A stretch of DNA of 54,545 bases, taken from the NCBI GenBank assembly GCA_947259645.1, contig CAMYND010000006.1, positions 1-54,545 of the forward strand. Direction: 5' to 3'. Source of the DNA: Thermodesulfovibrionia bacterium (lineage in GTDB: Bacteria > Nitrospirota > Thermodesulfovibrionia > UBA6902). Of this stretch, positions 36,347-45,825 are shown piece by piece (position 1 is the stretch's first letter; each line of letters starts with the position of its first letter). The notes under the pieces were generated by a model. The model saw nothing but the letters and a program-made list of their open reading frames with translations. It ran no database searches and had not been told where the DNA came from. The position numbers were made by a program, and so were the translations under genes.

Positions 36347-36721
36347 TCAGGGCCTGTGATCAATTCGAGGACGTGGGAAACGGATCATAAAAAGACCGAT
36401 CAAGAATAGAAATACAGAAAAAGGAATATGCTCGAGCATCCACAATGCAAGCCCATTCAGTCCATACCAGATTCCGGAGCCTGCAAGCCAGTGAAACATT
36501 GAGTCATCCATAGGAACCAGGACGGCAAATGGAATAAAAAGCGGAAACTCGGGCCATCCGCTGCCCAGCATCCACAACAACGACTGGCCTGCAACAACGA
36601 GAACTCCCGCTATCATACTTATAATCCCTGCGCTCATAAACGAAAAGCGGGCCAACAAATGAAGATTCCGTTTGCAGCGACAGCAGAACCAATAAAATTT
36701 ATAGCCAGCACCCATCGGCAT
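36347..36721 (-). CDS. Hypothetical small membrane protein, 124 residues
   Basis: It starts at the ATG at 36721 (MPMGAGYKF) behind GGGAGTGTATT. The N-terminus has Cys/Arg-rich FCCRCKRNLH, then about three membrane helices (MSAGIISMIAGVLVVAG, LFIPFAVLVP, FSVFLFLIGLFMI). I do not recognise a family. It is the last gene of a five-gene minus-strand cluster of exported or membrane proteins. Confidence 0.6.
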   Translation of the reverse strand: MPMGAGYKFYWFCCRCKRNLHLLARFSFMSAGIISMIAGVLVVAGQSLLWMLGSGWPEFPLFIPFAVLVPMDDSMFHWLAGSGIWYGLNGLALWMLEHIPFSVFLFLIGLFMIRFPRPRIDHRP

Positions 36722-36740
36722 AATACACTCCCGCAAACAA

Positions 36741-37040
36741 CTAATTAACCCCTTGATTACTCAGTGCGGGGAATATCCCCGTATCCACACTGTCAACCTC
36801 TCTCCTGATTCTCTCAATAATGTCCTGCAGTTCCCTGTTCTCGCTCACCAAAGAGTCAATGGTTTGATTTGCCGCATGCAGTATATTTTGAAGCTCCACT
36901 ATTTCCTGCACGCATGAACCAGGTTGTATAGCATTTTGCTCAGATACATCTCCGGATTCGCTCCAGGCGTTCTGCGTTGTAACAGATACGGTAATACTCA
37001 CTGCCATGAATACAATTAAAATACAAAGTTTTCTCATCAT
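36741..37040 (-). CDS. Hypothetical exported coiled-coil protein, 99 residues
   Basis: It starts at the ATG at 37040, eight bases after AGGAG; the reading from 37085 would precede the ribosome site. The signal peptide MMRKLCILIVFMAVSITV is cut near AWSES. The mature part is a short coiled coil (IVELQNILHAANQTIDSLV then ENRELQDIIERIRREV). I do not recognise a family. It lies 19 bp upstream of the small membrane protein gene and 59 bp after the 422-residue protein gene. Confidence 0.65.
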   Translation of the reverse strand: MMRKLCILIVFMAVSITVSVTTQNAWSESGDVSEQNAIQPGSCVQEIVELQNILHAANQTIDSLVSENRELQDIIERIRREVDSVDTGIFPALSNQGVN

Positions 37041-37099
37041 CTTTTTCTCCTGTATACCATTAATCTTAAACAGACAAATATACAATGAAGCACAATGAA

Positions 37100-38368
37100 C
37101 TACCTCTGGCTAGCAATAAGAGCCTGTGTATGGGCAATTGCTTCATTAATCTTTTCATTGCCCGGCGATGCCTTATGGGCGAGTTCCAGAAACAGCAGGC
37201 TGCGCTTCCAGTCCCCTCTTCCATATTCCAGCGAGTCAAGGAGAATATCCGCTTCCGACGCATAATCGTAAATGCTGGACGATGGAAGCCAGGCCCGGTT
37301 CTTTTCTTCCTTTTCAGGAATTTTGTTAATAAGTCTGAAAAGGATTGTGGAATCTCCTGTTTCCCCCTCTCTTGCCAGGGTTTGGGCAGATGTATTTAGA
37401 ATCTGAATCGCTGTAGCATCCATGTCTGAGTCCATGAGGAGCAAGCCCAGTGACCAGCCTGCATATGCACCGGCTAAGTTTTTTTGATGAGTTATCAGGG
37501 CAGGGTCTGTTGGTGTGAGTTTTTCTATTGCCGATATTTTCATCTGGCGCACATAGGTTTCAGCTTCTGCAAGAGCCTGACTTTCAATATTCATTATTTT
37601 GGCAGAAGCAATTTTATTTAACGCAGCATCGTAATTTTGTGATTTGATATTCATGTGGGCCTGCAGCAGCGATATGCTGAATTTATCCGGGTACTGGCTA
37701 AAGAAACGGCTATTAAAATCTCCTGATATGACGAGTCGGGTTATTGATTTTTTCAAAAGTTCCCGTTGTTCGCGCTCAAGTGAAAGGAGAATGTCATCTA
37801 TTTCATTCAGAATCTCATCTTTCTGGCTGATATCCGGGAAGCGGGCAAGATGCCGTGCCTTCTGATAACTGCCCCGTTCAGCATGCCATGCACCTATCAA
37901 GACCCTGGAAATGTCCTTTGCAGAATTAAGGGATTTGTGTGCATAGGCACGTATCTGGCTGCCCATCCTGAAGGCATTCCCAATAAGCACTGTCACACCT
38001 TCCTCAACTGCAATGAGACGGTTGATTTTTTTAACGTCAGAATCATATGCTGACAACTTGTCTGTTAACCGGCCGGCAGTTGCCTGGCAGTATGAATCTT
38101 CAGCTGAATCTTCTTCCACGTCAGCGCAGTCCTTGTCAAATTGACTGAATTTCAGCCTCAGTTCGGTCAGTCGATTGGCTAATATAGCCCTGCCAGATAT
38201 GAACTGAGATTTAAGAGGATCAGATAAGGTGGAGGGCACCTGTCGAAGCTCGGTGACTTCTGCCGCACATAATCCTTCTGGAGTTGTAATAATCCATGAC
38301 ATGCACATCAAAAGCAGACTCATCACGATCAATAAGGTCCACAGTCGTTCTTTAATGTAGCAGTTCAT
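37100..38368 (-). CDS. Hypothetical exported helical-repeat protein, 422 residues
   Basis: I use the ATG at 38368 (MNCYIKERLW), which puts a signal peptide at the N-terminus (TLLIVMSLLLMCMSWII, cut near GLCAA) and clears the upstream gene. The mature protein is helical, with TPR-like pairs such as AWHAERGSYQKARHLARFP and AHMNIKSQNYDAALNKIAS and a final DWKRSLLFLELAHKASPGN. It is probably periplasmic. I do not recognise a specific family. It follows the large TPR protein by 34 bp. Confidence 0.65.
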   Translation of the reverse strand: MNCYIKERLWTLLIVMSLLLMCMSWIITTPEGLCAAEVTELRQVPSTLSDPLKSQFISGRAILANRLTELRLKFSQFDKDCADVEEDSAEDSYCQATAGRLTDKLSAYDSDVKKINRLIAVEEGVTVLIGNAFRMGSQIRAYAHKSLNSAKDISRVLIGAWHAERGSYQKARHLARFPDISQKDEILNEIDDILLSLEREQRELLKKSITRLVISGDFNSRFFSQYPDKFSISLLQAHMNIKSQNYDAALNKIASAKIMNIESQALAEAETYVRQMKISAIEKLTPTDPALITHQKNLAGAYAGWSLGLLLMDSDMDATAIQILNTSAQTLAREGETGDSTILFRLINKIPEKEEKNRAWLPSSSIYDYASEADILLDSLEYGRGDWKRSLLFLELAHKASPGNEKINEAIAHTQALIASQR

Positions 38369-38402
38369 GCAATTATTCTTTGCCCCTGCGCCTGGAGTCG
38401 AG

Positions 38403-40631
38403 CTACTTCTTTTTTTCGTCAGTTCCGGTTTTCGATGAATCGTCACTTTTTACCTCCCTGATTTTACCCAGTTTGTAGCGCTTCCTGAGTTTCCGTTTCT
38501 TATCTTTTACCAGGTTTTTGTTATGCTCTGCGTCAATAAGCTCTTTCTTTTTTTGTGCAATAACAATAAGCACCATGGCTTTTTTCACTGGACTGATTTC
38601 CGAACTGCTTCTCATTTCCTGAAGGTTGGCAAGCTCTTTGTTCTTCTGGTCAACATTTGCTTGAGCTCTCCTCTCCCTGATGTCCAGCTTCTTCCATTCC
38701 AGGTTGTTTAGTAGTTCTTCGGGAATCTCTTCAGTTTGATCAAACTGGCGCGCATCCACAACCATAGGATTAATTAATTTACCAATGTTCTTACCCGGAA
38801 TATCGAACACCTTGTTCGACTGTATCTTTGCTGCTTCTCCGGATAATCCCTGTGCTAAATAGCCATGATATTCTGCTGAAGAAGCCTGTTCCATTACACT
38901 TTTGTAAACATTGTGAAGTGAATTTGCCAGGTTCTTCCTCTTGTTGTTTACTTTAAAAACAGACTTGCTAATAGAGTTAAATACTGGATTAATAATTGGG
39001 TCAAGGTGTCTGTCAATGAAACCTTTCTTTTGTAAAGAGTTGATCAATTCCTGAGCGTTTTTATACGATGGATCCAATTCCAAAGCTTTTTGCGCCTCTT
39101 CCTCTGCCTGCTGGTATCGCCCCTTTCTTTTCAGGATCAGCGATAGATTGTAGTGCATAGTGGGATTATCAGGATTGTGCTCCAGGCCATTTCTATAGAC
39201 ATCCTCTGCATCATTATATCTCCATTGATCCATCAAAGAATTACCCAGTTTAGTCACGGCACTGCCATTTCTCGGTTCTTGTGCAATTAGCTTTCTGAGC
39301 TTCATCTCATACTGCTCAAGGTCACCACTAACAGAGAGCTTATTGGCTTGCCTGAATATTTTTTTGTTTTTCAGATCATTGACCCATTGCTGTATTCTAC
39401 TGTCAGACGGATCCAGGTCCAAAGCTTTTTGCGCTTCTTTCTCAGCCTCCTGATAACGGTTTTGCCGCAGCAGGGCGATTGAAAGATTGTGGTGCAGCAT
39501 GGCATTGTCAGGGTTGCGTTGCAGGCTTTCTCTATAGGCTGTTTCAGCGTCTTTGTTTTTCTTCTGCTTCAGCAGATTATTACCCAGCATTTGGGCGTAA
39601 TAGGTGCTCCCCGGATTTCGTTCCAACAGTTTATTGAAATATTCCCCGGCCTGAGCAAAATCACCGGAACTGGCTAGTTTGGCTGCTTTTTTCTTAAGCC
39701 TATTGTCTTCTTGATTGCGTAGGACAATTTCACGATTGCGCCGGTCATTTTCGCGGTTCTGTCTGGCAACGGCAATATTGTCGCGGATATAATCGCAATC
39801 CATACCGGAGCGGCAATAGCCCAGTGCTGATTCATAAGCGGCAATTGCACTGTCATAGTCCTTTTGATCAAATAATAGATTGCCGCGGTCAGTTTCGCGA
39901 TTGCGTTGGACATTGGCAATATTTTTATGGATATAGTCGCAATCCATACCAGAGCTGCAATAGCGCAAAGCTTCATTGTAGCTGGCAATTGCTCCGGTAT
40001 AATCTTTAGCATGGAAACGTGCGATTCCTTCTTCATTTGCATCAGTTCTACGAATCGAGTCCTTTTTCTTTTGAATTCGATCCAAGCCTTCGATCGCATC
40101 AGCATCGCCGGGATACATACCGAGAATGGACCTGAAATATGATTCAGCCATGCTGAAATTCTTCTCATTCAGATAGAAGTAGCCCCGGTCAATATACAAA
40201 CTTCTCAAGTTTCCCCTGTGTAGTTCGCGATCAGAGGCTGTTTGAGCATATTTTATTGCCTTGACGTAAAAGTCGCTTGCCTTTTGATACTGCCCCCACT
40301 TTTTGTAGATGATGGCAAGGTTGTTGTGCGCAGCAGCATGTATGTTGTTGTATCTGATCGTCTCAAGATAATACTTCTCTGCACCCTCTAAATCACCGGC
40401 TTCACCCAGTGCATAGCCGCGTTGAAACGCCAGGTTGGCAGGATCGGGTGGAGGTGGCGGAGGTGGTGGTGTGGCGTCATAGCAGGCTGGATTTCCTCCG
40501 CAATCAGGCGGGCATGTGTGATTACCACGGCTATCGGACCACTGACCCCAAACACATTCACCGCCAATCGCGTTCGTTGTAATAAGTATCCAAAACACAG
40601 CGAAAACAGCCACGAGTCGTAATGAAGTCAT
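38403..40631 (-). CDS. Exported TPR-repeat protein with Cys-rich and polyproline N-terminus
   Basis: 742 residues from the ATG at 40631, where a signal peptide begins (MTSLRLVAVFAVFWILI); an upstream start at 40727 would overlap the preceding gene. After cleavage comes a Cys-rich stretch (CVWGQWSDSRGNHTCPPDC), eight prolines, and about nine TPR units such as AAAHNNLAIIYKKWGQYQKA and YQEAEKEAQKALDLDPSD. Two adjacent units carry SGMDCDYI and arise from a 48-codon duplication visible in the DNA. The last 180 residues are charged, with a lysine-rich tail. It is probably a periplasmic scaffold; partners are unknown. Confidence 0.75.
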   Translation of the reverse strand: MTSLRLVAVFAVFWILITTNAIGGECVWGQWSDSRGNHTCPPDCGGNPACYDATPPPPPPPPDPANLAFQRGYALGEAGDLEGAEKYYLETIRYNNIHAAAHNNLAIIYKKWGQYQKASDFYVKAIKYAQTASDRELHRGNLRSLYIDRGYFYLNEKNFSMAESYFRSILGMYPGDADAIEGLDRIQKKKDSIRRTDANEEGIARFHAKDYTGAIASYNEALRYCSSGMDCDYIHKNIANVQRNRETDRGNLLFDQKDYDSAIAAYESALGYCRSGMDCDYIRDNIAVARQNRENDRRNREIVLRNQEDNRLKKKAAKLASSGDFAQAGEYFNKLLERNPGSTYYAQMLGNNLLKQKKNKDAETAYRESLQRNPDNAMLHHNLSIALLRQNRYQEAEKEAQKALDLDPSDSRIQQWVNDLKNKKIFRQANKLSVSGDLEQYEMKLRKLIAQEPRNGSAVTKLGNSLMDQWRYNDAEDVYRNGLEHNPDNPTMHYNLSLILKRKGRYQQAEEEAQKALELDPSYKNAQELINSLQKKGFIDRHLDPIINPVFNSISKSVFKVNNKRKNLANSLHNVYKSVMEQASSAEYHGYLAQGLSGEAAKIQSNKVFDIPGKNIGKLINPMVVDARQFDQTEEIPEELLNNLEWKKLDIRERRAQANVDQKNKELANLQEMRSSSEISPVKKAMVLIVIAQKKKELIDAEHNKNLVKDKKRKLRKRYKLGKIREVKSDDSSKTGTDEKKK

Positions 40632-40680
40632 CACCAGATTATATCCTGCCCATCGCTTTTCATATGGTGGACTTGAAGAG

Positions 40681-41247
40681 TTAAACCAGTTGCCCATTAT
40701 GCCGTAACACCTCTTTAACTTTTTCAATCAAGCTGATTTCATCCTCTTCGATGCCTTCTTTCATAGCTTTCATCGTGATATAGGGACGGACTATTAATCT
40801 GATTGGTAGAGAAAGGATCAAGCCGCCAATGATTGATCCAATCAGGACAGGAGCTATGACATTAGTGTTAGAAGATTCACCAGTGCATATGGATATCCCT
40901 GTCAAGCTAATAAAGGCAATCAATATTCCGAGCATGATGCATGTTCCGTTCCTGTCCAGGTCCCGCCCCATGGACACATGAAAAAATGTCCTGTCGCTTG
41001 ATCGAAGAACTTCAAGGACCAGCTTAAACTTCCAGAAATTCCCCCGGGACAGGTAAATGTCCCAACGAGTTGTAAGTGGAGGTTCGGATCCGGAACTTAT
41101 GTTATGACGGACCTTATAGCCCTCTCCTTCGGAGTACCGTTTATTTAAATTACCAAGCAGCCTCTTGCCGATAACTTCAAGCATAGCTTTTGGCTCACCT
41201 ATTGAATACCCGGTTATATCCGTATGGCAAATAGACTGCATTTTCAT
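40681..41247 (-). CDS. Hypothetical two-helix membrane protein, 188 residues
   Basis: A cytoplasmic N-terminal domain of about 100 residues (MKMQSICHTDITGYSIGEPK, then KVRHNISSGSEPP) precedes two membrane helices (GTCIMLGILIAFISLTGISI and VIAPVLIGSIIGGLILSL). It ends in a charged helix, EDEISLIEKVKEVLRHNGQ. I do not recognise a family. It heads the five-gene cluster, 49 bp before the TPR gene. No strong ribosome site precedes the ATG. Confidence 0.6.
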   Translation of the reverse strand: MKMQSICHTDITGYSIGEPKAMLEVIGKRLLGNLNKRYSEGEGYKVRHNISSGSEPPLTTRWDIYLSRGNFWKFKLVLEVLRSSDRTFFHVSMGRDLDRNGTCIMLGILIAFISLTGISICTGESSNTNVIAPVLIGSIIGGLILSLPIRLIVRPYITMKAMKEGIEEDEISLIEKVKEVLRHNGQLV

Positions 41248-41940
41248 GGGTTCACACTATTAAAAAAATCAAAATATTTATTTGATATATGAGATCGAAT
41301 CTTCATTTATTAGCAACTTGTTAAACACGTTAGTTACACTTTATTTCCAATGAAAGGCTATATTATTTATCGGTTTTTTGATATTAATCCTAAAGAGGAG
41401 TTTTACTTCTGAAATATATCCACCCTTATACCCATTTGGTTCGTAGACATGTATTTTTAAGAGGAAGCGGGGTAAGTGTGGCACTATGGGGGAGTTGTGG
41501 CGAGAAACAATATTTCAAAAAAGCTCTCTTTACACCCTTTTTTATGGATATCCCTTCTATCAAATCGAAATCATTCTTTTAACCTGTAATTATCAATTTT
41601 AGAGTCCTCAAATATTATTTATAAGCAGATAGAAGCTTTAACTCTGAGAAGAAGAAAATCTGAGGATATCTAATACAATTCTGCTACATATTCAAATAGA
41701 AATTGTTTAGCTCACGGTAAAAATACCTATTAATCAGACATGTGTATAAAGATCAGCAGGAAGAGCGCCGGACTTCAAGTTTCATTAATGTGTGAGGTCA
41801 AACCCGCACATTACTATTTGCAGAATTTTTTAAATGTATAATGCAGGTCTGACCTCTTACCATATAATTTCCGTTCCTTATTAATAGCCCAATCAGCTAA
41901 TATATAATAGTTGATAACCACTGAAGACCTGGGGTTCACC
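41248..41940. other. 693-bp gene-free region
   Basis: AT-rich, with no convincing ORF. The right end carries a REP-like hairpin at 41794-41856. It separates the minus-strand TPR cluster from the + strand cytochrome gene and presumably holds both promoters. Confidence 0.5.
41794..41856. repeat. REP-like hairpin, copy A
   Basis: GAGGTCA at 41794-41800 pairs with TGACCTC at 41850-41856, and CATTA/TAATG forms an inner stem around a T-rich loop. The GCAGGTCTGACC side resembles REP elements mobilised by RAYT transposases. It lies 85 bp before the cytochrome start. Confidence 0.5.
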
Positions 41941-43548
41941 ATGAATAAAGTCTTATTCATTATTATTGCCATTTTGCTTCTGCCCAGCACTTCAGCATTC
42001 TCACGCGAAGGCAAATCAGTATTTGAAATTCAATGCATTCGATGTCATTCCCTTGAGCGAGTATTAAGCAAAAACAAAACGTTAGAGGCCTGGCGAAGAA
42101 CTGTCATGAGAATGTCTTCCTATTCTTTCAGAAAATTTACACCAGATGATATGGATAATTTAGCACAGTACCTTGCGAGAAATTCAGCACAACGAGCGCC
42201 TCTCACTACCGCTGAAGAAAAGAAAATGAGAAATATTACTGAATTAGAGGACAGTGAAATGTTCGATTTCAATAAGGTGAGAGTCAGTCAGTTCATAGAC
42301 CCGAAATTCTGCAGTGGTTGTCATTCCGAGATTTTTGATATGTGGAGCGGTTCAATGCACAGTAAGGCATTCCTTAATCCGCTCTGGCAGAGTGCTGCAA
42401 AATTATTTGTAAACGAGGTATCAACGTCAGCTGAAATTCTGGAAATGAAGACCTGTGTAAAGTGTCATACACCGCTTGGGTTCCGCTCTTACCTGATAAA
42501 CTATCCGAAGGATGATTTCGATAAAGTCCCTGAACTTCCGGCACAGGGGGTTTTCTGTAACTGGTGCCACAATATCAGTGAAGTGAAGCATATAGGTGAC
42601 GCCCGTTACAAGGTCAACCCTGGTGGCGGTGAAGAAGCCCCGTCGACAATGCTTGGTCCTTTCAAGGATGCGTACTCAAATGTCCATCCAACAAAGTACT
42701 CAGCGTTGCACACCCGATCAGAATTTTGCGGGCTCTGTCATAATGTCTCACACGCTGTAAATCGGCTTCCAATTGAAACCACCTATGATGAATGGAAAAA
42801 CAGCCCCTATAACACAGGAGACCCGGACACTACCGTAAGCTGTCAGGACTGTCACATGAGGCAAAGACCGGGAGTTCCTGCAACAGGAAAGACAGAGCGA
42901 CCTGACAATCCGGGCAAAGCAAGTAGATATGGGCCGCAACGAAAGCATATATGGACCCACTACTTTGTGGGAGCGAACGCTCTTATTACAAAACAATTCA
43001 GGAGTGATACACACGTTCAAATGGCTATGCAAAATCTTCAACATGCCGCAGATTTGGAAATCATAAAAAACAGTGCGTACAGAACGAATGAAATCTCGGA
43101 TATTAAGGTAAAGGTGATCAATTCCGGGGCAGGCCATTATCTCCCGACAGGCCTAACGTCATTAAGGCAGATGTGGCTCTACGTGAAGGTCTCTGACAGC
43201 AACGGGAAGTTGATTTTTCAGTCCGGAGTACTCGATGAACAGGGTGAAATTGATGACAGTGCGGTACTGTATCATACTGTGCTGGGTAATGACCAGGGTG
43301 AGCCTGTAATAAATATCGCAAAAGCAGTAAAAATTCTCCATGATCACAGAGTTCCGCCAAAAGGCTCCGTTATTGAATCATTTTCCTTTAGAATCCCCCC
43401 TGACGCAGTTTCTCCCCTGCGTATCAGGGCAACGCTGAAATACAGAAGTATCTCGCAACCGCTCGCACAAGAATTAATGGGAGATGATACACCGGACATA
43501 CCTGTCATAAATATGGTGAGCGATTATGAGAGTGTTAATTTCCCTTAA
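41941..43548 (+). CDS. Hexahaem cytochrome c
   Basis: 535 residues from the ATG at 41941, with a signal peptide (MNKVLFIIIAILLLPSTSAF). Six CXXCH haem sites are visible: CIRCH near residue 30, CSGCH near 123, CVKCH near 170, CNWCH near 206, CGLCH near 262 and CQDCH near 300. The first lies in a small cytochrome-c-like domain, and the other five form a cytochrome c554-like multihaem domain. The last 200 residues are haem-free and beta-rich (GAGHYLPTGLTSLRQMWLYV). It is a periplasmic electron carrier or reductase. It precedes the Fe-S operon by 160 bp on the same strand. Confidence 0.9.
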   Translation: MNKVLFIIIAILLLPSTSAFSREGKSVFEIQCIRCHSLERVLSKNKTLEAWRRTVMRMSSYSFRKFTPDDMDNLAQYLARNSAQRAPLTTAEEKKMRNITELEDSEMFDFNKVRVSQFIDPKFCSGCHSEIFDMWSGSMHSKAFLNPLWQSAAKLFVNEVSTSAEILEMKTCVKCHTPLGFRSYLINYPKDDFDKVPELPAQGVFCNWCHNISEVKHIGDARYKVNPGGGEEAPSTMLGPFKDAYSNVHPTKYSALHTRSEFCGLCHNVSHAVNRLPIETTYDEWKNSPYNTGDPDTTVSCQDCHMRQRPGVPATGKTERPDNPGKASRYGPQRKHIWTHYFVGANALITKQFRSDTHVQMAMQNLQHAADLEIIKNSAYRTNEISDIKVKVINSGAGHYLPTGLTSLRQMWLYVKVSDSNGKLIFQSGVLDEQGEIDDSAVLYHTVLGNDQGEPVINIAKAVKILHDHRVPPKGSVIESFSFRIPPDAVSPLRIRATLKYRSISQPLAQELMGDDTPDIPVINMVSDYESVNFP

Positions 43549-43621
43549 CCGGTAAAAGGGTTATTAAAGTTTTGACTGTCTCCCCTACCTGTGATAATAT
43601 TTCTTCATAACCCGGTCGATG

Positions 43622-43670
43622 GTGTCAAATATTCAGATTACATTTTTTCTGAAGAATGCAGATCTGACAC
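43622..43670. repeat. REP-like hairpin, copy B
   Basis: GTGTCA at 43622-43627 pairs with TGACAC at 43665-43670, with an inner TTCAGA/TCTGAA stem around a T-run. It shares the AATGCAG-TCTGAC side with copy A and so brackets the cytochrome gene. It could also act as its terminator. Confidence 0.5.
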
Positions 43671-43708
43671 TATCTATTCATTAATGGCTGAAAAAAAGGA
43701 GTTTTATC

Positions 43709-44899
43709 ATGAAACGTCGTGATTTTTTAAAGGCCTCGGTTCTGGCTACCGCCGCATTGGCAGGCAGACCCCTCTCTGCTGAATCCACAAAAGAAAAACC
43801 TACAATCAAACGTTACCGGGAGATAGGAAAGACCGGCCTCAAAATGAGTGATATCTCTCACGGAACAGGGCGACTGCCCTCACCGTCAATGATACTCCGC
43901 TCCATAGACAGGGGCATCAATTATTTTGACACTGCCCCTGACTATGGATCTTCGGAAAAGTACATTGGCCAGGCAATGAAAAATATCCAGAGGGATAAAA
44001 TAATTATCGCGTCAAAATTCTGCACACCCTATTCATACCCGAGCCATCTTGAATCAACCCGAAAAAAGAAAGACTATGTTGCTGCCGTTGAAGACAGTTT
44101 AAAGCTGATGAAGACCGATTACATGGACTTCTGCTTTGTCCATGCTATCGGGGAGCAGGGCAGTAATATGAAGGAAGAAAACAAGCGGCTCCTTAATGAG
44201 GAAATGCTTGCCGCTGCTGATGATCTGAAGAAAGCAGGGAAGGTCCGCTTTCTCGCAGTGTCTTCCCATGGCCCCCACAATATGGAAGATCTTCTCCTGT
44301 CCGCTGTCCGGTCAGGCCATTTTGATCTTATTATGCCGGCCTTTAATTTCTTAAACTTTCCCCGCTTGTCAGATGTGCTGAAGGAAGCAAAAAAGAAGGG
44401 TGTCGGTGTTATCGCAATGAAGACCCTTGCTGGAGCAAAGGACTCAGGAGTTGACAAAAGCATTGATCCCTTTGAGCCGGCAGCCTTTAAATGGGTGCTC
44501 AACCACCCCGAAGTGAATGGTCTCGTCATAACGATAAAGTCCATTGCAGACCTGGATCTCTACCTCACTGCCTCAGGTGGAAATTTCTCGTCAGCAGACC
44601 AGAGAACACTCGACCGGTACGCAGGTCAGTTCAGCAGGGAATACTGCAGGACCGGCTGCAGTGACTGCGAAGAGGCATGTCCGGAAAATGTCGCTGTTGC
44701 CTCTACACTGAGATATCAGATGTATTTCAGGGACTACGGGATGGAAAAGAAGGCCATGGCCTCTTATTCAGGACTGATTGCAAAGGCTGATAAATGCGCA
44801 GCATGCCTGACTGAGAACTGCCGGGGGGCCTGCCCCTACGGGTTACCGGTTGCGTCGCTTCTCCGTAATGCCCATGGCAACCTTTCATTTACGGTATGA
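43709..44899 (+). CDS. Tat-exported aldo/keto reductase with C-terminal 4Fe-4S domain
   Basis: A 396-residue protein. The N-terminus MKRRDFLKASVLATAALAG is a Tat signal. The AKR barrel follows, with YFDTAPDYGSSEKYIG near residue 72 (catalytic Asp and Tyr), IIIASKF (Lys) and MDFCFVHAIG (His). The C-terminus adds CRTGCSDCEEACP near residue 312 and CAACLTENCRGACP near residue 363, so up to two Fe-S clusters are possible. A folded, cofactor-loaded enzyme would be exported to the periplasm. Its stop overlaps the next start (ATGA), so it is translationally coupled to the DUF6599 gene. Confidence 0.9.
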   Translation: MKRRDFLKASVLATAALAGRPLSAESTKEKPTIKRYREIGKTGLKMSDISHGTGRLPSPSMILRSIDRGINYFDTAPDYGSSEKYIGQAMKNIQRDKIIIASKFCTPYSYPSHLESTRKKKDYVAAVEDSLKLMKTDYMDFCFVHAIGEQGSNMKEENKRLLNEEMLAAADDLKKAGKVRFLAVSSHGPHNMEDLLLSAVRSGHFDLIMPAFNFLNFPRLSDVLKEAKKKGVGVIAMKTLAGAKDSGVDKSIDPFEPAAFKWVLNHPEVNGLVITIKSIADLDLYLTASGGNFSSADQRTLDRYAGQFSREYCRTGCSDCEEACPENVAVASTLRYQMYFRDYGMEKKAMASYSGLIAKADKCAACLTENCRGACPYGLPVASLLRNAHGNLSFTV

Positions 44900-45822
44900 C
44901 GATGTCGATCTCTGTCCGTCTCTCACTCGTACTGTTTTTGCCCGTCCTTGCCCTGTTTCTCTACCTTGAAGGACAGCGCTACGATCCGGCGCGTATCCGG
45001 TTCGAGCCTTCACAGTCCGAAGGATCCGGGTTAATTTCCCTTATCCCATCCGATATTTCAGGGTATACCAGGAAAGGCCCGGTCCGTTCCTATACAAAAG
45101 AAAATCTCTATGAGTATGTTAATGGTCATGCTGAATATTTTATCTCGGCAGGTTTTGTCACGCTTGCTGTGGGAGAGTACGGGAAATCAGGCTCTCCAGA
45201 CGCCGCACCGGATGTAACCGTTGACATCTATGATATGGGCCGGAGCATCCAGTCCTTTGGTGTTCTCTCTGATGAATCGGGAGGCAGTCTCTCTGATCTT
45301 GGCAGTGAATTAACAGGCTTCAGAACTGACCGGGGGTTGAGCTTTGCGAAAGGCCGGTACTATGTCAAAGTCTCATCATTTGATGAGACTGTTTCTTTAG
45401 AGAGTTTTAGCGAACGAATAAGCAGAGGGATCAGTACTGAGTCAGAACCTTTTCCCGAGTTTTCCCGGCTCCCTGATCTGGGGAAGGTTGTATCAACACG
45501 TTTCATAAAAGAGGCATACCGTGGGCTTGATTTTGCCAATAACGTTATAGAGCGGGAATACACCAGGGATGGTAAACAATTGCAGGTCTTTGTCATTCCC
45601 GGCGATAAAAAAGAAATCATGAAAATCACCGCTTCTTTTACCGAATACTTTTCCCGTTCTGAAATTCAGTATAGTCTGAAGGAGATTGAGGCAAATAAAG
45701 TTTACACGATCAAAGATCCCTATGAAGGCGACTGGCTTATGATATCGTCACCTGACACGCTTTTCGGACTCTTTGGTGATTTTGATGACAGGGTAGTAAA
45801 CGCTCTGATAAAGGACAAATAA
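44896..45822 (+). CDS. DUF6599 family exported protein
   Basis: A 308-residue protein with an N-terminal membrane anchor or uncleaved signal (SVRLSLVLFLPVLALFLYL). The family hallmark YTKENLYEYVNGHAEYFIS lies near residue 70, followed by a regular alpha/beta pattern (VTVDIYDMGRSIQSFGVLS). No cysteines or cofactor motifs are visible. The function is unknown. Its consistent place between an AKR and a DUF362 gene suggests it is a structural or assembly partner in this redox operon. The start overlaps the previous stop by four bases. Confidence 0.75.
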   Translation: MTMSISVRLSLVLFLPVLALFLYLEGQRYDPARIRFEPSQSEGSGLISLIPSDISGYTRKGPVRSYTKENLYEYVNGHAEYFISAGFVTLAVGEYGKSGSPDAAPDVTVDIYDMGRSIQSFGVLSDESGGSLSDLGSELTGFRTDRGLSFAKGRYYVKVSSFDETVSLESFSERISRGISTESEPFPEFSRLPDLGKVVSTRFIKEAYRGLDFANNVIEREYTRDGKQLQVFVIPGDKKEIMKITASFTEYFSRSEIQYSLKEIEANKVYTIKDPYEGDWLMISSPDTLFGLFGDFDDRVVNALIKDK

Positions 45823-45825
45823 CAG

